35,663 nt of DNA from Pseudomonas protegens (GTDB lineage Bacteria; Pseudomonadota; Gammaproteobacteria; Pseudomonadales; Pseudomonadaceae), in the NCBI RefSeq assembly GCF_003732485.1, contig NZ_MOAK01000086.1, forward strand, positions 171,800 to 207,462, read 5' to 3'. How positions within the stretch are numbered: the first letter of the stretch is position 1; each line of letters begins with the position of its first letter. Below, in pieces: positions 20,409-29,579 of the stretch. A model generated the notes under the pieces. That model did no database searches. It was not told the DNA's origin and was given only the letters and a program-made list of their open reading frames with translations. The position numbers were made by a program, and so were the translations under genes.

Positions 20409-22508
20409 TTAGACATCCATAGGTCGGTTGGCGGCTTGAATCGCGGTCAGGGCAATGGTGTAGACGATGTCGTCCACCTGGGCGCCCCGGGGCAGGTCGT
20501 TCACGGGCTTGCGCAGGCCTTGCAGCATCGGCCCCAGGCTCACGCAATCGGCGCTGCGTTGCACGGCCTTGTGGGTGGTGTTGCCGGTGTTGAGGTCGGG
20601 GAATACGAAGACCGTGGCCTTGCCCGCCACCTGGCTGTTGGGGGCCAGTTGCCGGGCGACGTTTTCGTTGGCCGCGGCGTCGTATTGCAGGGGGCCGTCG
20701 ATCAACAGCGAGCGTTGGGCTTCATGGGCCAGCAGGGTCGCCTCGCGGACTTTCTCCACTTCCTCGCCGCTGGCCGAGTCGCCACTGGAGTAGCTGATCA
20801 TGGCCACGCGCGGGGTAATGCCAAATGCAGCTGCCGAGTCGGCGCTCTGCAGGGCGATTTCCGCCAGCTCGCTGGCGCTGGGGTGCGGGTTCATCACGCA
20901 GTCGCCATACACCAGCACTTCCTCGGGGAACAGCATGAAGAACACCGAGGACACCAGGGTGCAGCCCGGCGCGGTCTTGATCAGTTGCAGGGCCGGGCGG
21001 ATGGTATTGGCGGTGGAGTGGATGACCCCGGAAACCAGGCCATCGACTTCATCCAGGGCCAGCATCACCGTGCCGATCACCACCGGGTCTTCCAGTTGCT
21101 GCTCGGCCATGGGGGCGTTGAGGCTCTTGCTCTTGCGCAGGGCCACCATGGGCTCGACGTAGCGCTCGCGAATCAGGTCCGGGTCGAGAATCTCCAGGCC
21201 TTCCGGCAGTTCGATGCCTTGGGCACGGGCGACCGCGTGAACCTCTTCCGGCTTGGCCAGCAGCACGCAGCGGGCGATCCCCCGGGCCTGGCAGATGGCG
21301 GCGGCCTGCACGGTCAGCGGCTCACTGCCTTCGGGCAGGACGATACGCTTGTTGGCCTGCTGGGCGCGCTGGATCAACTGGTAGCGGAACACCGCCGGTG
21401 ACAGGCGCATTTCCCGCGGGGTGCCGCACCGTTGGTGCAGCCAGTTGGCGTCCAGGTGGCTGGCGACGAAGTCGGTGATGATTTCCGCGCGCTCGCGGTC
21501 ATCGATGGGAATTTCCTTGTTCAGGCCATTGAGCTGGTTGGCGGTGTCGTAGGAGCCGGTGCTCACCGAAAGTACCGGCAAGCCGGCGTTCAGTGCACCG
21601 CGGCAGAGCTCCATGATCCTCGGGTCGGGCAGGGTGTCGCTGGTCAGCAGCAGGCCGGCCAGGGGCACGCCGTTGATGGCCGCCAGGCTCACGGCGAGGA
21701 TGATGTCGTCGCGATCGCCCGGGGTCACCACCAGCACGCCGGGTTTGAGCAGCTCTACGGTGTTGCGCATGGTGCGGGCGCAAATGATGATCTTGGTCAT
21801 GCGCCGGGTTTCATAGTCCCCGGCATTGAGCACCTGGGCACCCATCAGGTCCGCTACGTCACGGGTGCGCGGTGCGTTCAGTTCCGGTTGGAAGGGAATG
21901 CAGCCCAGCAGGCGGAAGTCGCCGCTGCGCAGTAACGGCGAGTGTTCCTTCAAGCGGGCGGAGAACGCCTCCATGCTTTCGTCGGTGCGCACCTTGTTGA
22001 GGATCACCCCCAGCACTTTCGGGTCCCGTGGGCCGCCGAACAACTGGGCCTGCAACTCGACCCGGCCGGACAGTTCGGTGAGCACTTCGTTTTCCGGAGC
22101 CGAAACCAGGATCACTTCGGCATCCAGGCTTTTGGCCAGGTGCAGGTTGACCCGGGCGGCGTAGCTGGCACTGCGGGTCGGCACCATGCCTTCGACGATC
22201 AGCACGTCCTTGCCGATGGCGGCCTGCTGGTAGAGGGTGATGATTTCCTCTAGCAGTTCATCCAGCTGGCCATCGCCGAGCATGCGTTCCACATGGGCCA
22301 GGCCCAGGGGTTGAGGCGGTTTCAGGCCGTGGGTGCGGGCCACCAGTTCGGTGGAGCGCTCGGGGCCGGTATCACCCGGATGCGGTTGGGCAATGGGCTT
22401 GAAAAAACCGACCTTGAGGCCGGCCCGTTCCAGGGTACGCACCAGCCCGAGGCTGATGGAGGTCAGGCCCACTCCAAAATCGGTGGGCGCGATAAAAAAA
22501 GTTTGCAT
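20409..22508 (-). CDS. pta: Phosphate acetyltransferase Pta
   Basis: Pta interconverts acetyl-CoA and acetyl phosphate. The 699-residue protein is the long class: an N-terminal P-loop-like domain (about 1-200, MQTFFIAPTDFGVGLTSISLGL), a DRTGG-type middle domain (about 215-330), and the catalytic PTA domain (about 380-699) with VLPEGSEP, SGVIHSTANTIRPALQLI and SYSSGDSASG. I chose start MQTFFIAP at 22508; a start 7 codons upstream lacks conservation. An acetate kinase gene, which I recall next to pta in P. aeruginosa, is not in this window; a small DUF3565 gene occupies the place toward slyD. Confidence 0.95.
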   Translation of the reverse strand: MQTFFIAPTDFGVGLTSISLGLVRTLERAGLKVGFFKPIAQPHPGDTGPERSTELVARTHGLKPPQPLGLAHVERMLGDGQLDELLEEIITLYQQAAIGKDVLIVEGMVPTRSASYAARVNLHLAKSLDAEVILVSAPENEVLTELSGRVELQAQLFGGPRDPKVLGVILNKVRTDESMEAFSARLKEHSPLLRSGDFRLLGCIPFQPELNAPRTRDVADLMGAQVLNAGDYETRRMTKIIICARTMRNTVELLKPGVLVVTPGDRDDIILAVSLAAINGVPLAGLLLTSDTLPDPRIMELCRGALNAGLPVLSVSTGSYDTANQLNGLNKEIPIDDRERAEIITDFVASHLDANWLHQRCGTPREMRLSPAVFRYQLIQRAQQANKRIVLPEGSEPLTVQAAAICQARGIARCVLLAKPEEVHAVARAQGIELPEGLEILDPDLIRERYVEPMVALRKSKSLNAPMAEQQLEDPVVIGTVMLALDEVDGLVSGVIHSTANTIRPALQLIKTAPGCTLVSSVFFMLFPEEVLVYGDCVMNPHPSASELAEIALQSADSAAAFGITPRVAMISYSSGDSASGEEVEKVREATLLAHEAQRSLLIDGPLQYDAAANENVARQLAPNSQVAGKATVFVFPDLNTGNTTHKAVQRSADCVSLGPMLQGLRKPVNDLPRGAQVDDIVYTIALTAIQAANRPMDV

Positions 22509-22565
22509 GCGAATTCTCAGAAGGTGCATGGCAAAGGCGACGGTCTACAGCCGTCTGCCTGATAG

Positions 22566-22784
22566 TCAGGCGCTAAGGTTATCGTTATCCGGTGCTTGAG
22601 CACACCAGCCGCAGTCAAAGCGCTGGCCTATTTTTTCTGCCCGCAACTGCGGGTTCATAACCCAGGTCCGGGATTGCCAAGGCGGCTGGTGGCGCAGGTG
22701 CTGGGTATGGCCGCAGGACAGTTCGGCCACCCAATGGCCTTCTTCGTCCTGATGAAAACCGCAGATTGTCGAGTGATTTTTCAC
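22566..22784 (-). CDS. DUF3565 small zinc-ribbon-like protein
   Basis: This small protein of unknown function matches the DUF3565 family by its core GFHQDEEGHWVAELSCGHTQ. The C-x-H pattern, further histidines, and a second CGWC pair near the C-terminus suggest a zinc-binding fold. I place the start at the GTG at 22784 (72 residues), where conservation begins. The frame is open back to ATG 22874 and 22904, inside the divergent slyD start, so a longer form cannot be excluded. No strong ribosome site is visible for either choice. Confidence 0.65.
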   Translation of the reverse strand: MKNHSTICGFHQDEEGHWVAELSCGHTQHLRHQPPWQSRTWVMNPQLRAEKIGQRFDCGWCAQAPDNDNLSA

Positions 22785-22872
22785 GTTCCGTTGGTCCGGG
22801 TTCCGTTCGCTTTCGAGCGATTGCTTCGCTAAACTTGGACGTTCTTCATTCTTATGCAAAAGGTCCCGCCCC

Positions 22873-23358
22873 ATGCTGATCGCCGCCAATAAGGCTGTCT
22901 CCATCGACTATACCCTCACCAACGACGCTGGTGAGGTCATCGACAGCTCTGCCGGCGGCGCCCCGCTGGTTTACCTGCAAGGTGCAGGTAACATCATTCC
23001 TGGTCTGGAAAAGGCCCTGGAAGGCAAGCAAGTTGGTGACGAACTGAAAGTTGCCGTAGAACCTGAAGATGCCTACGGCGAATACGCTGCCGAACTGGTC
23101 AGCACCCTGAGCCGCAGCATGTTCGAAGGCGTCGACGAACTGGAAGTGGGCATGCAGTTCCACGCTTCCGCTCCGGACGGCCAGATGCAGATCGTGACCA
23201 TCCGTGATCTGGACGGCGACGACGTTACCGTCGACGGCAACCACCCGCTGGCCGGTCAGCGCCTGAACTTCCAGGTCAAGATTGTTGCCATCCGTGACGC
23301 CAGCCAGGAAGAAATCGCCCATGGTCACGTCCATGGCGAAGGTGGCCATCACCACTGA
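22873..23358 (+). CDS. slyD: FKBP-type peptidyl-prolyl isomerase SlyD
   Basis: SlyD is a cytoplasmic proline isomerase and chaperone that also binds nickel and helps metalloenzyme maturation. The 161-residue protein has the FKBP domain split by the IF (insert-in-flap) domain. The opening is VSIDYTLTNDAGEVIDSS, the active-site region is YLQGAGNIIPGLEKALEG (34-51), the IF domain covers about 68-125, and NHPLAGQRLNFQVKI closes the FKBP fold. The C-terminal tail HGHVHGEGGHHH is His-rich but shorter than in E. coli and has no cysteines. A terminator interrupted by a mobile element follows. Confidence 0.94.
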   Translation: MLIAANKAVSIDYTLTNDAGEVIDSSAGGAPLVYLQGAGNIIPGLEKALEGKQVGDELKVAVEPEDAYGEYAAELVSTLSRSMFEGVDELEVGMQFHASAPDGQMQIVTIRDLDGDDVTVDGNHPLAGQRLNFQVKIVAIRDASQEEIAHGHVHGEGGHHH

Positions 23359-23388
23359 TTTTCTGCGCTAAGCTCAAGCGTGCTGGAG

Positions 23389-23553
23389 AGGCGCCCGAGC
23401 AGGCTGTGTGAAAACTACTGCGTTTGGCAATACTGCGTTAAAAACAGGCTCGGAATGCTCATTTAGGCTCCTAAACTCCGCTTCCTCGCCTGTTTTTGCC
23501 TTGTCTTGCCTGCGCTCGCGACGTTTTCACACAGCCTGCGAGGGCGCCTTTTT
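23389..23553 (+). terminator. slyD rho-independent terminator split by an inserted element
   Basis: The left arm AGGCGCC (23389-23395) and right arm GGCGCCT (23543-23549) with T-run to 23553 are separated by a 139-base element and two copies of CGAG. Removing the element and one CGAG copy restores a textbook terminator: stem AGGCGCC, tetraloop CGAG, stem GGCGCCT, then Ts. With the element in place the arms can still pair, topped by the element's own 16-bp terminal repeats. Confidence 0.8.
23400..23538. mobile_element. MITE-like element, 139 bp, with perfect 16-bp terminal inverted repeats
   Basis: Left end CAGGCTGTGTGAAAAC (23400-23415) is the exact reverse complement of the right end GTTTTCACACAGCCTG (23523-23538). 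Both sides are flanked by CGAG (23396-23399 and 23539-23542), a probable 4-bp target duplication. Inside are a second inverted pair AAAAACAGGC (23440-23449) and GCCTGTTTTT (23488-23497), and a 9-base direct repeat TACTGCGTT (23416-23424, 23431-23439). There is no room for a transposase, so movement would need one supplied in trans. Repeats with similar ends are, from memory, frequent in Pseudomonas genomes. Confidence 0.8.
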
Positions 23554-23622
23554 AGTCCGCGGCTTTTGGCTGTACTGTCGAGAGGCTGTTTTCTGTAAGA
23601 ACACAGGAATTTGGAGTTCGTC

Positions 23623-24105
23623 ATGAGTGCTTTTCACGACCTTAAATTGAAAGCCCTGGATGGTCAGGAGCTGCCGCTCGCGCCCTTCAAGGGGCAAGTC
23701 GTGCTGGTGGTCAACGTCGCCTCCAAATGTGGTCTGACACCACAATATGCGGCGTTGGAGAATCTCTACCAGCAATACAAGGCCCAGGGATTCAGCGTGC
23801 TGGGGTTGCCTTGCAACCAGTTCGCCGGACAGGAACCGGGCACCGAGCAGGAGATCCAGGAATTTTGCAGCCTCAACTACGGGGTGACCTTTCCCTTGAG
23901 CAGCAAACTGGACGTGAACGGTCCCGAGCGCCATCAGCTGTACCGTTTGCTGGCGGGCGAGGGTGCCGAGTTTCCTGGGGATATCACCTGGAACTTCGAG
24001 AAATTCCTGCTGGGCAAGGACGGTCGGGTACTGGCGCGTTTCTCGCCGCGTACCGCTCCCGATGATCCGACAGTGGTCCAGGCCATCGAAAAGGCCCTGA
24101 GTTAA
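23623..24105 (+). CDS. Glutathione peroxidase (cysteine type)
   Basis: This 160-residue enzyme of the BtuE/Gpx family reduces peroxides in the cytoplasm, probably with thioredoxin or glutathione as donor. The peroxidatic cysteine is C36 in NVASKCGLTPQYAALENLY (a cysteine codon, not selenocysteine). The partner residues lie in LPCNQFAGQEPGT and ITWNFEKFLL, giving the usual Cys-Gln-Trp-Asn set. The start MSAFHDLKLK at 23623 follows GGAG at good spacing. It lies beside slyD, as in P. aeruginosa from memory, and ends before a clear terminator. Confidence 0.92.
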   Translation: MSAFHDLKLKALDGQELPLAPFKGQVVLVVNVASKCGLTPQYAALENLYQQYKAQGFSVLGLPCNQFAGQEPGTEQEIQEFCSLNYGVTFPLSSKLDVNGPERHQLYRLLAGEGAEFPGDITWNFEKFLLGKDGRVLARFSPRTAPDDPTVVQAIEKALS

Positions 24106-24126
24106 CCACTGACGGGCACCTCTTTC

Positions 24127-24150
24127 ACGCCGCTGTAATGCGGCGTTTTT
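24127..24150 (+). terminator. Rho-independent terminator after the glutathione peroxidase gene
   Basis: ACGCCGC (24127-24133) pairs with GCGGCGT (24140-24146) across loop TGTAAT, followed by a run of T to 24150. It is 22 bases past the stop codon. Confidence 0.85.
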
Positions 24151-24291
24151 GCATCTAAATCACTCAAATCAATAATGCTGTGCAGCGCTTTGAGGGGGGA
24201 ATATTATCCTCATCTAAGTGCGCCGGGGCAGGTACCCGGCGCAGTCTTGTGCGTCGAGTCTCGACTCAAGCCTTTTTTGTCGGAGTGCAGC

Positions 24292-25395
24292 ATGCCTGTT
24301 CAAGCCTTGTTCAAACCCTTTCAACTCGGCGCGCTGGAGCTGCCGACCCGCGTAGTGATGGCGCCGATGACCCGTTCGTTTTCTCCGGGCGGCGTGCCCA
24401 ACTCCAAGGTCATCGAGTATTACCGCCGCCGTGCTGCTGCGGGTGTCGGCCTGATCATCACCGAGGGCACCACGGTGGGCCACCAGGCCGCCAATGGTTA
24501 CCCCAATGTGCCGCAGTTCCATGGCGAGGCGGCCCTGGCCGGCTGGAAGAAGGTGGTGGATGCGGTCCACGCCGAAGGCGGCAAGATCGTTCCGCAACTG
24601 TGGCATGTGGGCAATGTGCGGCGCCTGGGCACCGAGCCGGACGCCAGCGTGCCCGGTTATGGCCCGACCGAGAAGCTCAAGGACGGCAAGGTGCTGGTGC
24701 ACGGCATGACCCACCAGGACATCCAGGAAGTGATCGCTGCCTTCGCCCAGGCCGCCAAGGATGCCCAGAGCATCGGCATGGACGGGGTGGAGATCCATGG
24801 CGCCCACGGTTACCTGGTGGATCAGTTCTTCTGGGAAGGCACCAACCAGCGCACCGACGAATACGGCGGCGACCTGGCCCAGCGCTCGCGTTTCGCCATC
24901 GAGCTGATCCAGGCCGTGCGTGCCGCCGTGGGCCCGGACTTCCCGATCATCCTGCGTTTTTCCCAGTGGAAGCAGCAGGACTACAGCGCTCGCCTGGTGC
25001 AGACCCCGCAAGCCCTGGAAGCCTTCCTCAAGCCGCTGGCGGATGCCGGTGTGGATATCTTCCACTGCTCGACCCGACGCTTCTGGGAGCCGGAGTTCGA
25101 AGGCTCGGACCTGAACCTGGCAGGTTGGACCCGCAAGCTCACCGGCAAGCCCACCATCACCGTGGGCAGCGTCGGCCTGGACGGCGAGTTCCTGCAATTC
25201 ATGGTCGACACCGACAAGGTGGCGCAGCCGGCCAGCCTGGAAAACCTGCTGCAGCGTTTGAACAATGAAGAGTTCGACCTGGTGGCCGTGGGCCGTGCCT
25301 TGCTGGTGGACCCGGACTGGGCGCAGAAAGTCCGTGACGGTCGCGAACAGGACATCTTGCCGTTCAGCCGTGAAGCACTGATGTCCCTGGTTTAA
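24292..25395 (+). CDS. Old Yellow Enzyme family alkene reductase (NADH:flavin oxidoreductase)
   Basis: This 367-residue FMN enzyme probably reduces activated C=C bonds, and possibly nitro groups, with NAD(P)H; the natural substrate is unknown. The TIM barrel shows APMTRSFSPGGVPN (24-37), ITEGT (56-60), PQLWHVGNVRR, the substrate-anion-binding HGAH (H169, H172), DQFFWEGTNQRTDEYGG and the C-terminal FMN phosphate motif VAVGRALLVDPDW. I chose the start MPVQALFKPF at 24292, preceded by CGGAG. Its stop overlaps the stop of the convergent glycosyltransferase gene by 4 bases. Confidence 0.9.
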   Translation: MPVQALFKPFQLGALELPTRVVMAPMTRSFSPGGVPNSKVIEYYRRRAAAGVGLIITEGTTVGHQAANGYPNVPQFHGEAALAGWKKVVDAVHAEGGKIVPQLWHVGNVRRLGTEPDASVPGYGPTEKLKDGKVLVHGMTHQDIQEVIAAFAQAAKDAQSIGMDGVEIHGAHGYLVDQFFWEGTNQRTDEYGGDLAQRSRFAIELIQAVRAAVGPDFPIILRFSQWKQQDYSARLVQTPQALEAFLKPLADAGVDIFHCSTRRFWEPEFEGSDLNLAGWTRKLTGKPTITVGSVGLDGEFLQFMVDTDKVAQPASLENLLQRLNNEEFDLVAVGRALLVDPDWAQKVRDGREQDILPFSREALMSLV

Positions 25396-26648
25396 CGCCT
25401 GGCTCCGGGCGGTGAGGGAGGCAGCCTCCTTGCCGCGCCGAGCACCTCTGTGGCGCTGCGTGGTTCCAGCGCCGCTTCGATCATTCCTTCGTAATCCACT
25501 GCCGGTGCTTGCTGGCAAGCACTGCGCAACTGATCCTCGAACTGTTCGATCACGGCGGGCCAGCCCTGGCGGCTGGCGTGTTGACGAGCGTTGAGGCGTA
25601 CCCGGCGCAAGGTTTCCACTTCCTCCAGCAACCAGCTGGCGGCGTCACAGAACGCGCCTTCATCTCCGGGCATGGCCAGCACGCCGTCATAGCCATGGCG
25701 GATATGCTGGGCGGCGGCCGCCTGATCGTAGGCCACTACCGCCAGCCCGGAAGCCAGGGCTTCCAGCACCACATTGCCGAAGGTTTCGGTGAGGCTGGGA
25801 AACAGGAACACATCCCCCGAAGCGTAATGGGCCGCCAGGGCTTCACCGCGCTGGCTGCCACAGAACAGTGCCTCGGGCAGGCTCTTTTCCAGGGCGGCCC
25901 GTTGCGGGCCGTCACCCACCACGATCAGTTTCATGTTGCGCTGTGGATAAGTGGCCTTGAGCTGCTCGAAGCAGCGCTTGAGCAGGCCCAGGTTCTTCTC
26001 CGGAGCCAGGCGTCCGACATGGATCACCGCCAGGTCGTCGTTGCCCAGGCCCCAGCGGGTGCGCAGCTCGTTGAGGCGCTTGGCCGGATGGAACAGTTGG
26101 CTGTCGACGCCACGGGACAGCAAGGCCAGACGTTCGAATTGCCGACGTTCCAGCTCCAGGCGCTGACTGGCGCTGGGCACCAGGGTCAGCTTCGAACGGT
26201 TGTGGAACCAGCGCAGGTAGTGGGTCAGCAAGCGAGTCAGCAAACCCAGGCCGTACTGGCTGGAATACTGCTGGAAGTTGGTATGGAAGCCGCTGACCAC
26301 CGAGATCCCCAGACGTTTCGCCGCCCGCAGCGCGGACAGCCCCAGGGGGCCTTCGGTGGCGATGTAGAGCACGTCCGGGCGTTGGCGTTTCCAGCGCCGC
26401 AGCAGTTTGTGCATCGACGACTGGCCCCATTGCAGCCCCGGGTAGCCCGGTAGCGGCCAGCCGCGGCACAGCAGCAGGGCCTCGTCGCTGGGGCGGCTCT
26501 GATCACAGCCCTGGCGCGGACGTACCAGCTCCACCTGATGCCCACGGGCACGCAGGCCATCACACAAGCGGCCAAGGGTATTGGCCACGCCATTGATTTC
26601 CGGTGGGAAGGTTTCCGTGATGAGGGTGATGTGCAGAGCTGTCGTCAT
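25392..26648 (-). CDS. Glycosyltransferase family 4-type protein
   Basis: This 418-residue GT-B glycosyltransferase probably moves a hexose from a nucleotide sugar to a lipid or glycan. The donor and acceptor are unknown; relatives are annotated as mannosyl- or diacylglycerol-glucosyltransferases. The N-terminal domain begins ITLITETFPPEINGVANTLGRL and includes LYIATEGPLGLSALRAAKRLG. The C-terminal donor domain has HVGRLAPEKNLGLLK and the EX7E-like FLFPSLTETFGNVVLEALASG. The start ATG at 26648 lies inside a perfect 12-bp hairpin. An in-frame ATG at 26672 is an alternative. Its position before cysZ matches the P. aeruginosa neighbourhood as recalled. Confidence 0.88.
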   Translation of the reverse strand: MTTALHITLITETFPPEINGVANTLGRLCDGLRARGHQVELVRPRQGCDQSRPSDEALLLCRGWPLPGYPGLQWGQSSMHKLLRRWKRQRPDVLYIATEGPLGLSALRAAKRLGISVVSGFHTNFQQYSSQYGLGLLTRLLTHYLRWFHNRSKLTLVPSASQRLELERRQFERLALLSRGVDSQLFHPAKRLNELRTRWGLGNDDLAVIHVGRLAPEKNLGLLKRCFEQLKATYPQRNMKLIVVGDGPQRAALEKSLPEALFCGSQRGEALAAHYASGDVFLFPSLTETFGNVVLEALASGLAVVAYDQAAAAQHIRHGYDGVLAMPGDEGAFCDAASWLLEEVETLRRVRLNARQHASRQGWPAVIEQFEDQLRSACQQAPAVDYEGMIEAALEPRSATEVLGAARRLPPSPPGARR

Positions 26649-26673
26649 GGCCTCAGTGTCGACTGAGGCCATG
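26646..26673 (-). promoter_or_regulatory. Perfect hairpin spanning the glycosyltransferase start codon
   Basis: CATGGCCTCAGT (26646-26657) and ACTGAGGCCATG (26662-26673) form a 12-bp perfect stem with a 4-base loop. In the glycosyltransferase mRNA it would bury the AUG at 26648 and the only nearby Shine-Dalgarno-like GAGG. It could be a translational control element or a DNA-binding palindrome. Confidence 0.6.
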
Positions 26674-26717
26674 TCGTCATTGTGACGTCTGGATGATGGA
26701 TTGATGACGCTCCAGCC

Positions 26718-27467
26718 TTATTCGGTCGGCAGCTTCTCCAGCCCGCGCTCACGGACCCAGAACAGCGTCGCCCCGGCCACGGCGGCCGGCATCATCAGGA
26801 TATTGACGAACGGGATCATCAGCGCGAGGTAGACAATGCCGCCAAAGCCCAGGCTCTGCCAGCGCTTCTGGCGCAGCCAGGCGAGCATGTCCTGCCAGCT
26901 CATCTTGTGGTTGTCCGCCGGGTAGTCGATGTACTGGATGGCCATCATCCAGACGCCGAACAGCAGCCACAGCGGCGCGGCGATCAGGTTGACCACCGGG
27001 ATCAGCGACAGGATGAACAGGCCGATGGCCCGGGGCAGGAAGTAGCCGAGCTTGCGCATTTCCCGGGACAGGGTGCGGGGGATCATGGCGATCAGTTCGC
27101 CCCAGCTGAAGGGCGGGAAATCATCGGTGCCACGGACCACAGTTTCGACTTTTTCCGATAGAAAGCCGTTGAAGGGGGCGGCGATGATGTTGGCCAGCAT
27201 GGTGAAGGTGAAAAACACCATCAACACCACCAGCACCATGAACAGCGGCCAGAGGATGTAGCTCAGAAAGCTCAGCCATTGCGGCAGGGTCGGCATCAAG
27301 GTGTCGATCCACAGGCTGAACTGGTGGCCGGCGAAATAGATCAATCCGACGAACAGCACCAGGTTGATCACCAGGGGCAGTAGCACGAACAGGCGCAGGC
27401 CGGGACTGAGGACCAGCTTCAGGCCCTCACGCAGGTATTGCGGGCCGGACAGTACGGGGGCGGGCAT
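26718..27467 (-). CDS. cysZ: Sulfate transporter CysZ
   Basis: CysZ is an inner-membrane protein that brings sulfate into the cytoplasm, feeding CysD/CysNC. The 249-residue protein matches the EI24/CysZ family in length and layout. It starts [25 protein letters not shown] and has hydrophobic segments at about 25-50, 65-95, 145-190 and 205-235. The conserved [24 protein letters not shown] region lies after the second segment. The start at 27467 is preceded by GGAGCACTCT, a good ribosome site; the reading frame is open further upstream, but not conserved. It is divergent from trxB. Confidence 0.9.
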   Translation of the reverse strand: MPAPVLSGPQYLREGLKLVLSPGLRLFVLLPLVINLVLFVGLIYFAGHQFSLWIDTLMPTLPQWLSFLSYILWPLFMVLVVLMVFFTFTMLANIIAAPFNGFLSEKVETVVRGTDDFPPFSWGELIAMIPRTLSREMRKLGYFLPRAIGLFILSLIPVVNLIAAPLWLLFGVWMMAIQYIDYPADNHKMSWQDMLAWLRQKRWQSLGFGGIVYLALMIPFVNILMMPAAVAGATLFWVRERGLEKLPTE

Positions 27468-28740
<1,273 letters not shown>

Positions 28741-28752
28741 TACCCAGGCGAT

Positions 28753-28780
28753 AAAAAAACCGGCGCAAGCCGGTTTTTTT
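28753..28780 (+). terminator. Rho-independent terminator after trxB
   Basis: AAAAAAACCGGC (28753-28764) pairs with GCCGGTTTTTTT (28769-28780) around loop GCAA, a typical strong intrinsic terminator. Confidence 0.93.
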
Positions 28781-28793
28781 ATGGGTGTTGCCC

Positions 28794-28877
28794 TGTAGGA
28801 GCCGGCTTGCCGGCGAAGAGGCCCTCGAGCCTTGCGCCGCCTGTGCTGACGCCTTCGCTGGCGAGCCCGCTCCTACA
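28794..28877. repeat. REP pair between trxB and the HopJ-like gene
   Basis: TGTAGGAGCCGGCTTGCCGG (28794-28813) and the opposing TTCGCTGGCGAGCCCGCTCC (28854-28873, continuing TACA) are head-to-head REP-type copies. They lie in the convergent gap 9 bases before the HopJ-like stop codon. Confidence 0.85.
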
Positions 28878-28886
28878 GAATGCGGA

Positions 28887-29225
28887 TCAGCGCCGGGTCA
28901 GCGGCTGGGCGGCGAACTTCACCCCGGCCAGGCCGTGGGCGATCAGGGCGCGGATGTTGCCGTGGTCAGTGCCTTCGGGAGTGGCCAGCACCGAGCGGTA
29001 GTGCTCGCCGAAAGCCAGCAGGGCTTCTGTGTCGCTCAGGCCTTCCAGCAGGGCCAGGCCCAGGGTCTTGCACGAGCCTTCGTTCTGCCCGGCAGCGTTT
29101 TCCACGCCGCCGTTGCTGAACGCCTGGGGCTGGTAGTCGTAACCGGCGGCGACAAAGGCCAGGGTGTCGGCAAAAGCGTGTTCACCGCTGTTGAGGCTGG
29201 CGCGCAGGGTGTTCAGATCAGTCAT
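28887..29225 (-). CDS. HopJ-type family protein
   Basis: This 112-residue protein belongs to the family named after the HopJ1 type III effector of plant-pathogenic Pseudomonas. Key segments are SGEHAFADTLAFVAAGYDY, QPQAFSNGG, NEGSCKTLGLALLEGL and LLAFGEHYRSVLATPEGTDHGNIRAL. There is no secretion gene nearby. It overlaps the DUF1244 gene by 8 bases at the end of a folate-like operon, so a housekeeping role is more likely than effector duty. That last point is inference; the biochemical function is unknown. Confidence 0.85.
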   Translation of the reverse strand: MTDLNTLRASLNSGEHAFADTLAFVAAGYDYQPQAFSNGGVENAAGQNEGSCKTLGLALLEGLSDTEALLAFGEHYRSVLATPEGTDHGNIRALIAHGLAGVKFAAQPLTRR

Positions 29226-29514
29226 GGGGCTTTCCTTTGGCGAACGCCGCTTGTTGCTTGGCGCTGGCTTCTTTCTGGTAGAGATTTTTCCATTCGGCGT
29301 AGGGCATGCCGTACACCACTTCGCGGGCGTCATCGAGGCTGACCTCGATCTGGCGTTCGTCGGCCTCGGCCTTGTACCACTTGGACAGGCAGTTGCGGCA
29401 GAACCCGGCCAGGTTCATCAGGTCGATGTTCTGCACATCCTTGCGGCTGTCCAGGTGAGCTACCAGGCGGCGAAAGGCCGCGGCTTCCAGTTCCAGGCGT
29501 TGTTGTTCGGTCAT
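29218..29514 (-). CDS. DUF1244 family protein
   Basis: This 98-residue conserved protein of unknown function matches DUF1244, a mostly helical family. Its core is AFRRLVAHLDSRKDVQNIDL, then NLAGFCRNCLSKWY, with a CxxC that could bind metal or a disulfide partner, and VSLDDAREVVYGMPYAEWKN. Start MTEQQRLEL at 29514 has GGAGAG at suitable spacing; a start 4 codons upstream is possible. It overlaps the HopJ-like gene, so the two are translated together and may act together. Confidence 0.85.
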   Translation of the reverse strand: MTEQQRLELEAAAFRRLVAHLDSRKDVQNIDLMNLAGFCRNCLSKWYKAEADERQIEVSLDDAREVVYGMPYAEWKNLYQKEASAKQQAAFAKGKPHD

Positions 29515-29579
29515 GGGACTCTCCAATGCAGCGGCAAGGGCAGGCTTGCCGCTTGTGGCCTAAAGCGAGTGGCTGCTTT

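Noticed and set aside
23611..23622. Earlier in-frame start for the glutathione peroxidase at 23611
   Set aside because: It would place the ribosome site inside the coding region; the ATG at 23623 has GGAG at proper spacing and matches family length.
28753..28877. Dense inverted repeats considered as a CRISPR array
   Set aside because: They are one terminator and one REP pair; there are no regularly spaced direct repeats, and no cas genes are in the window.
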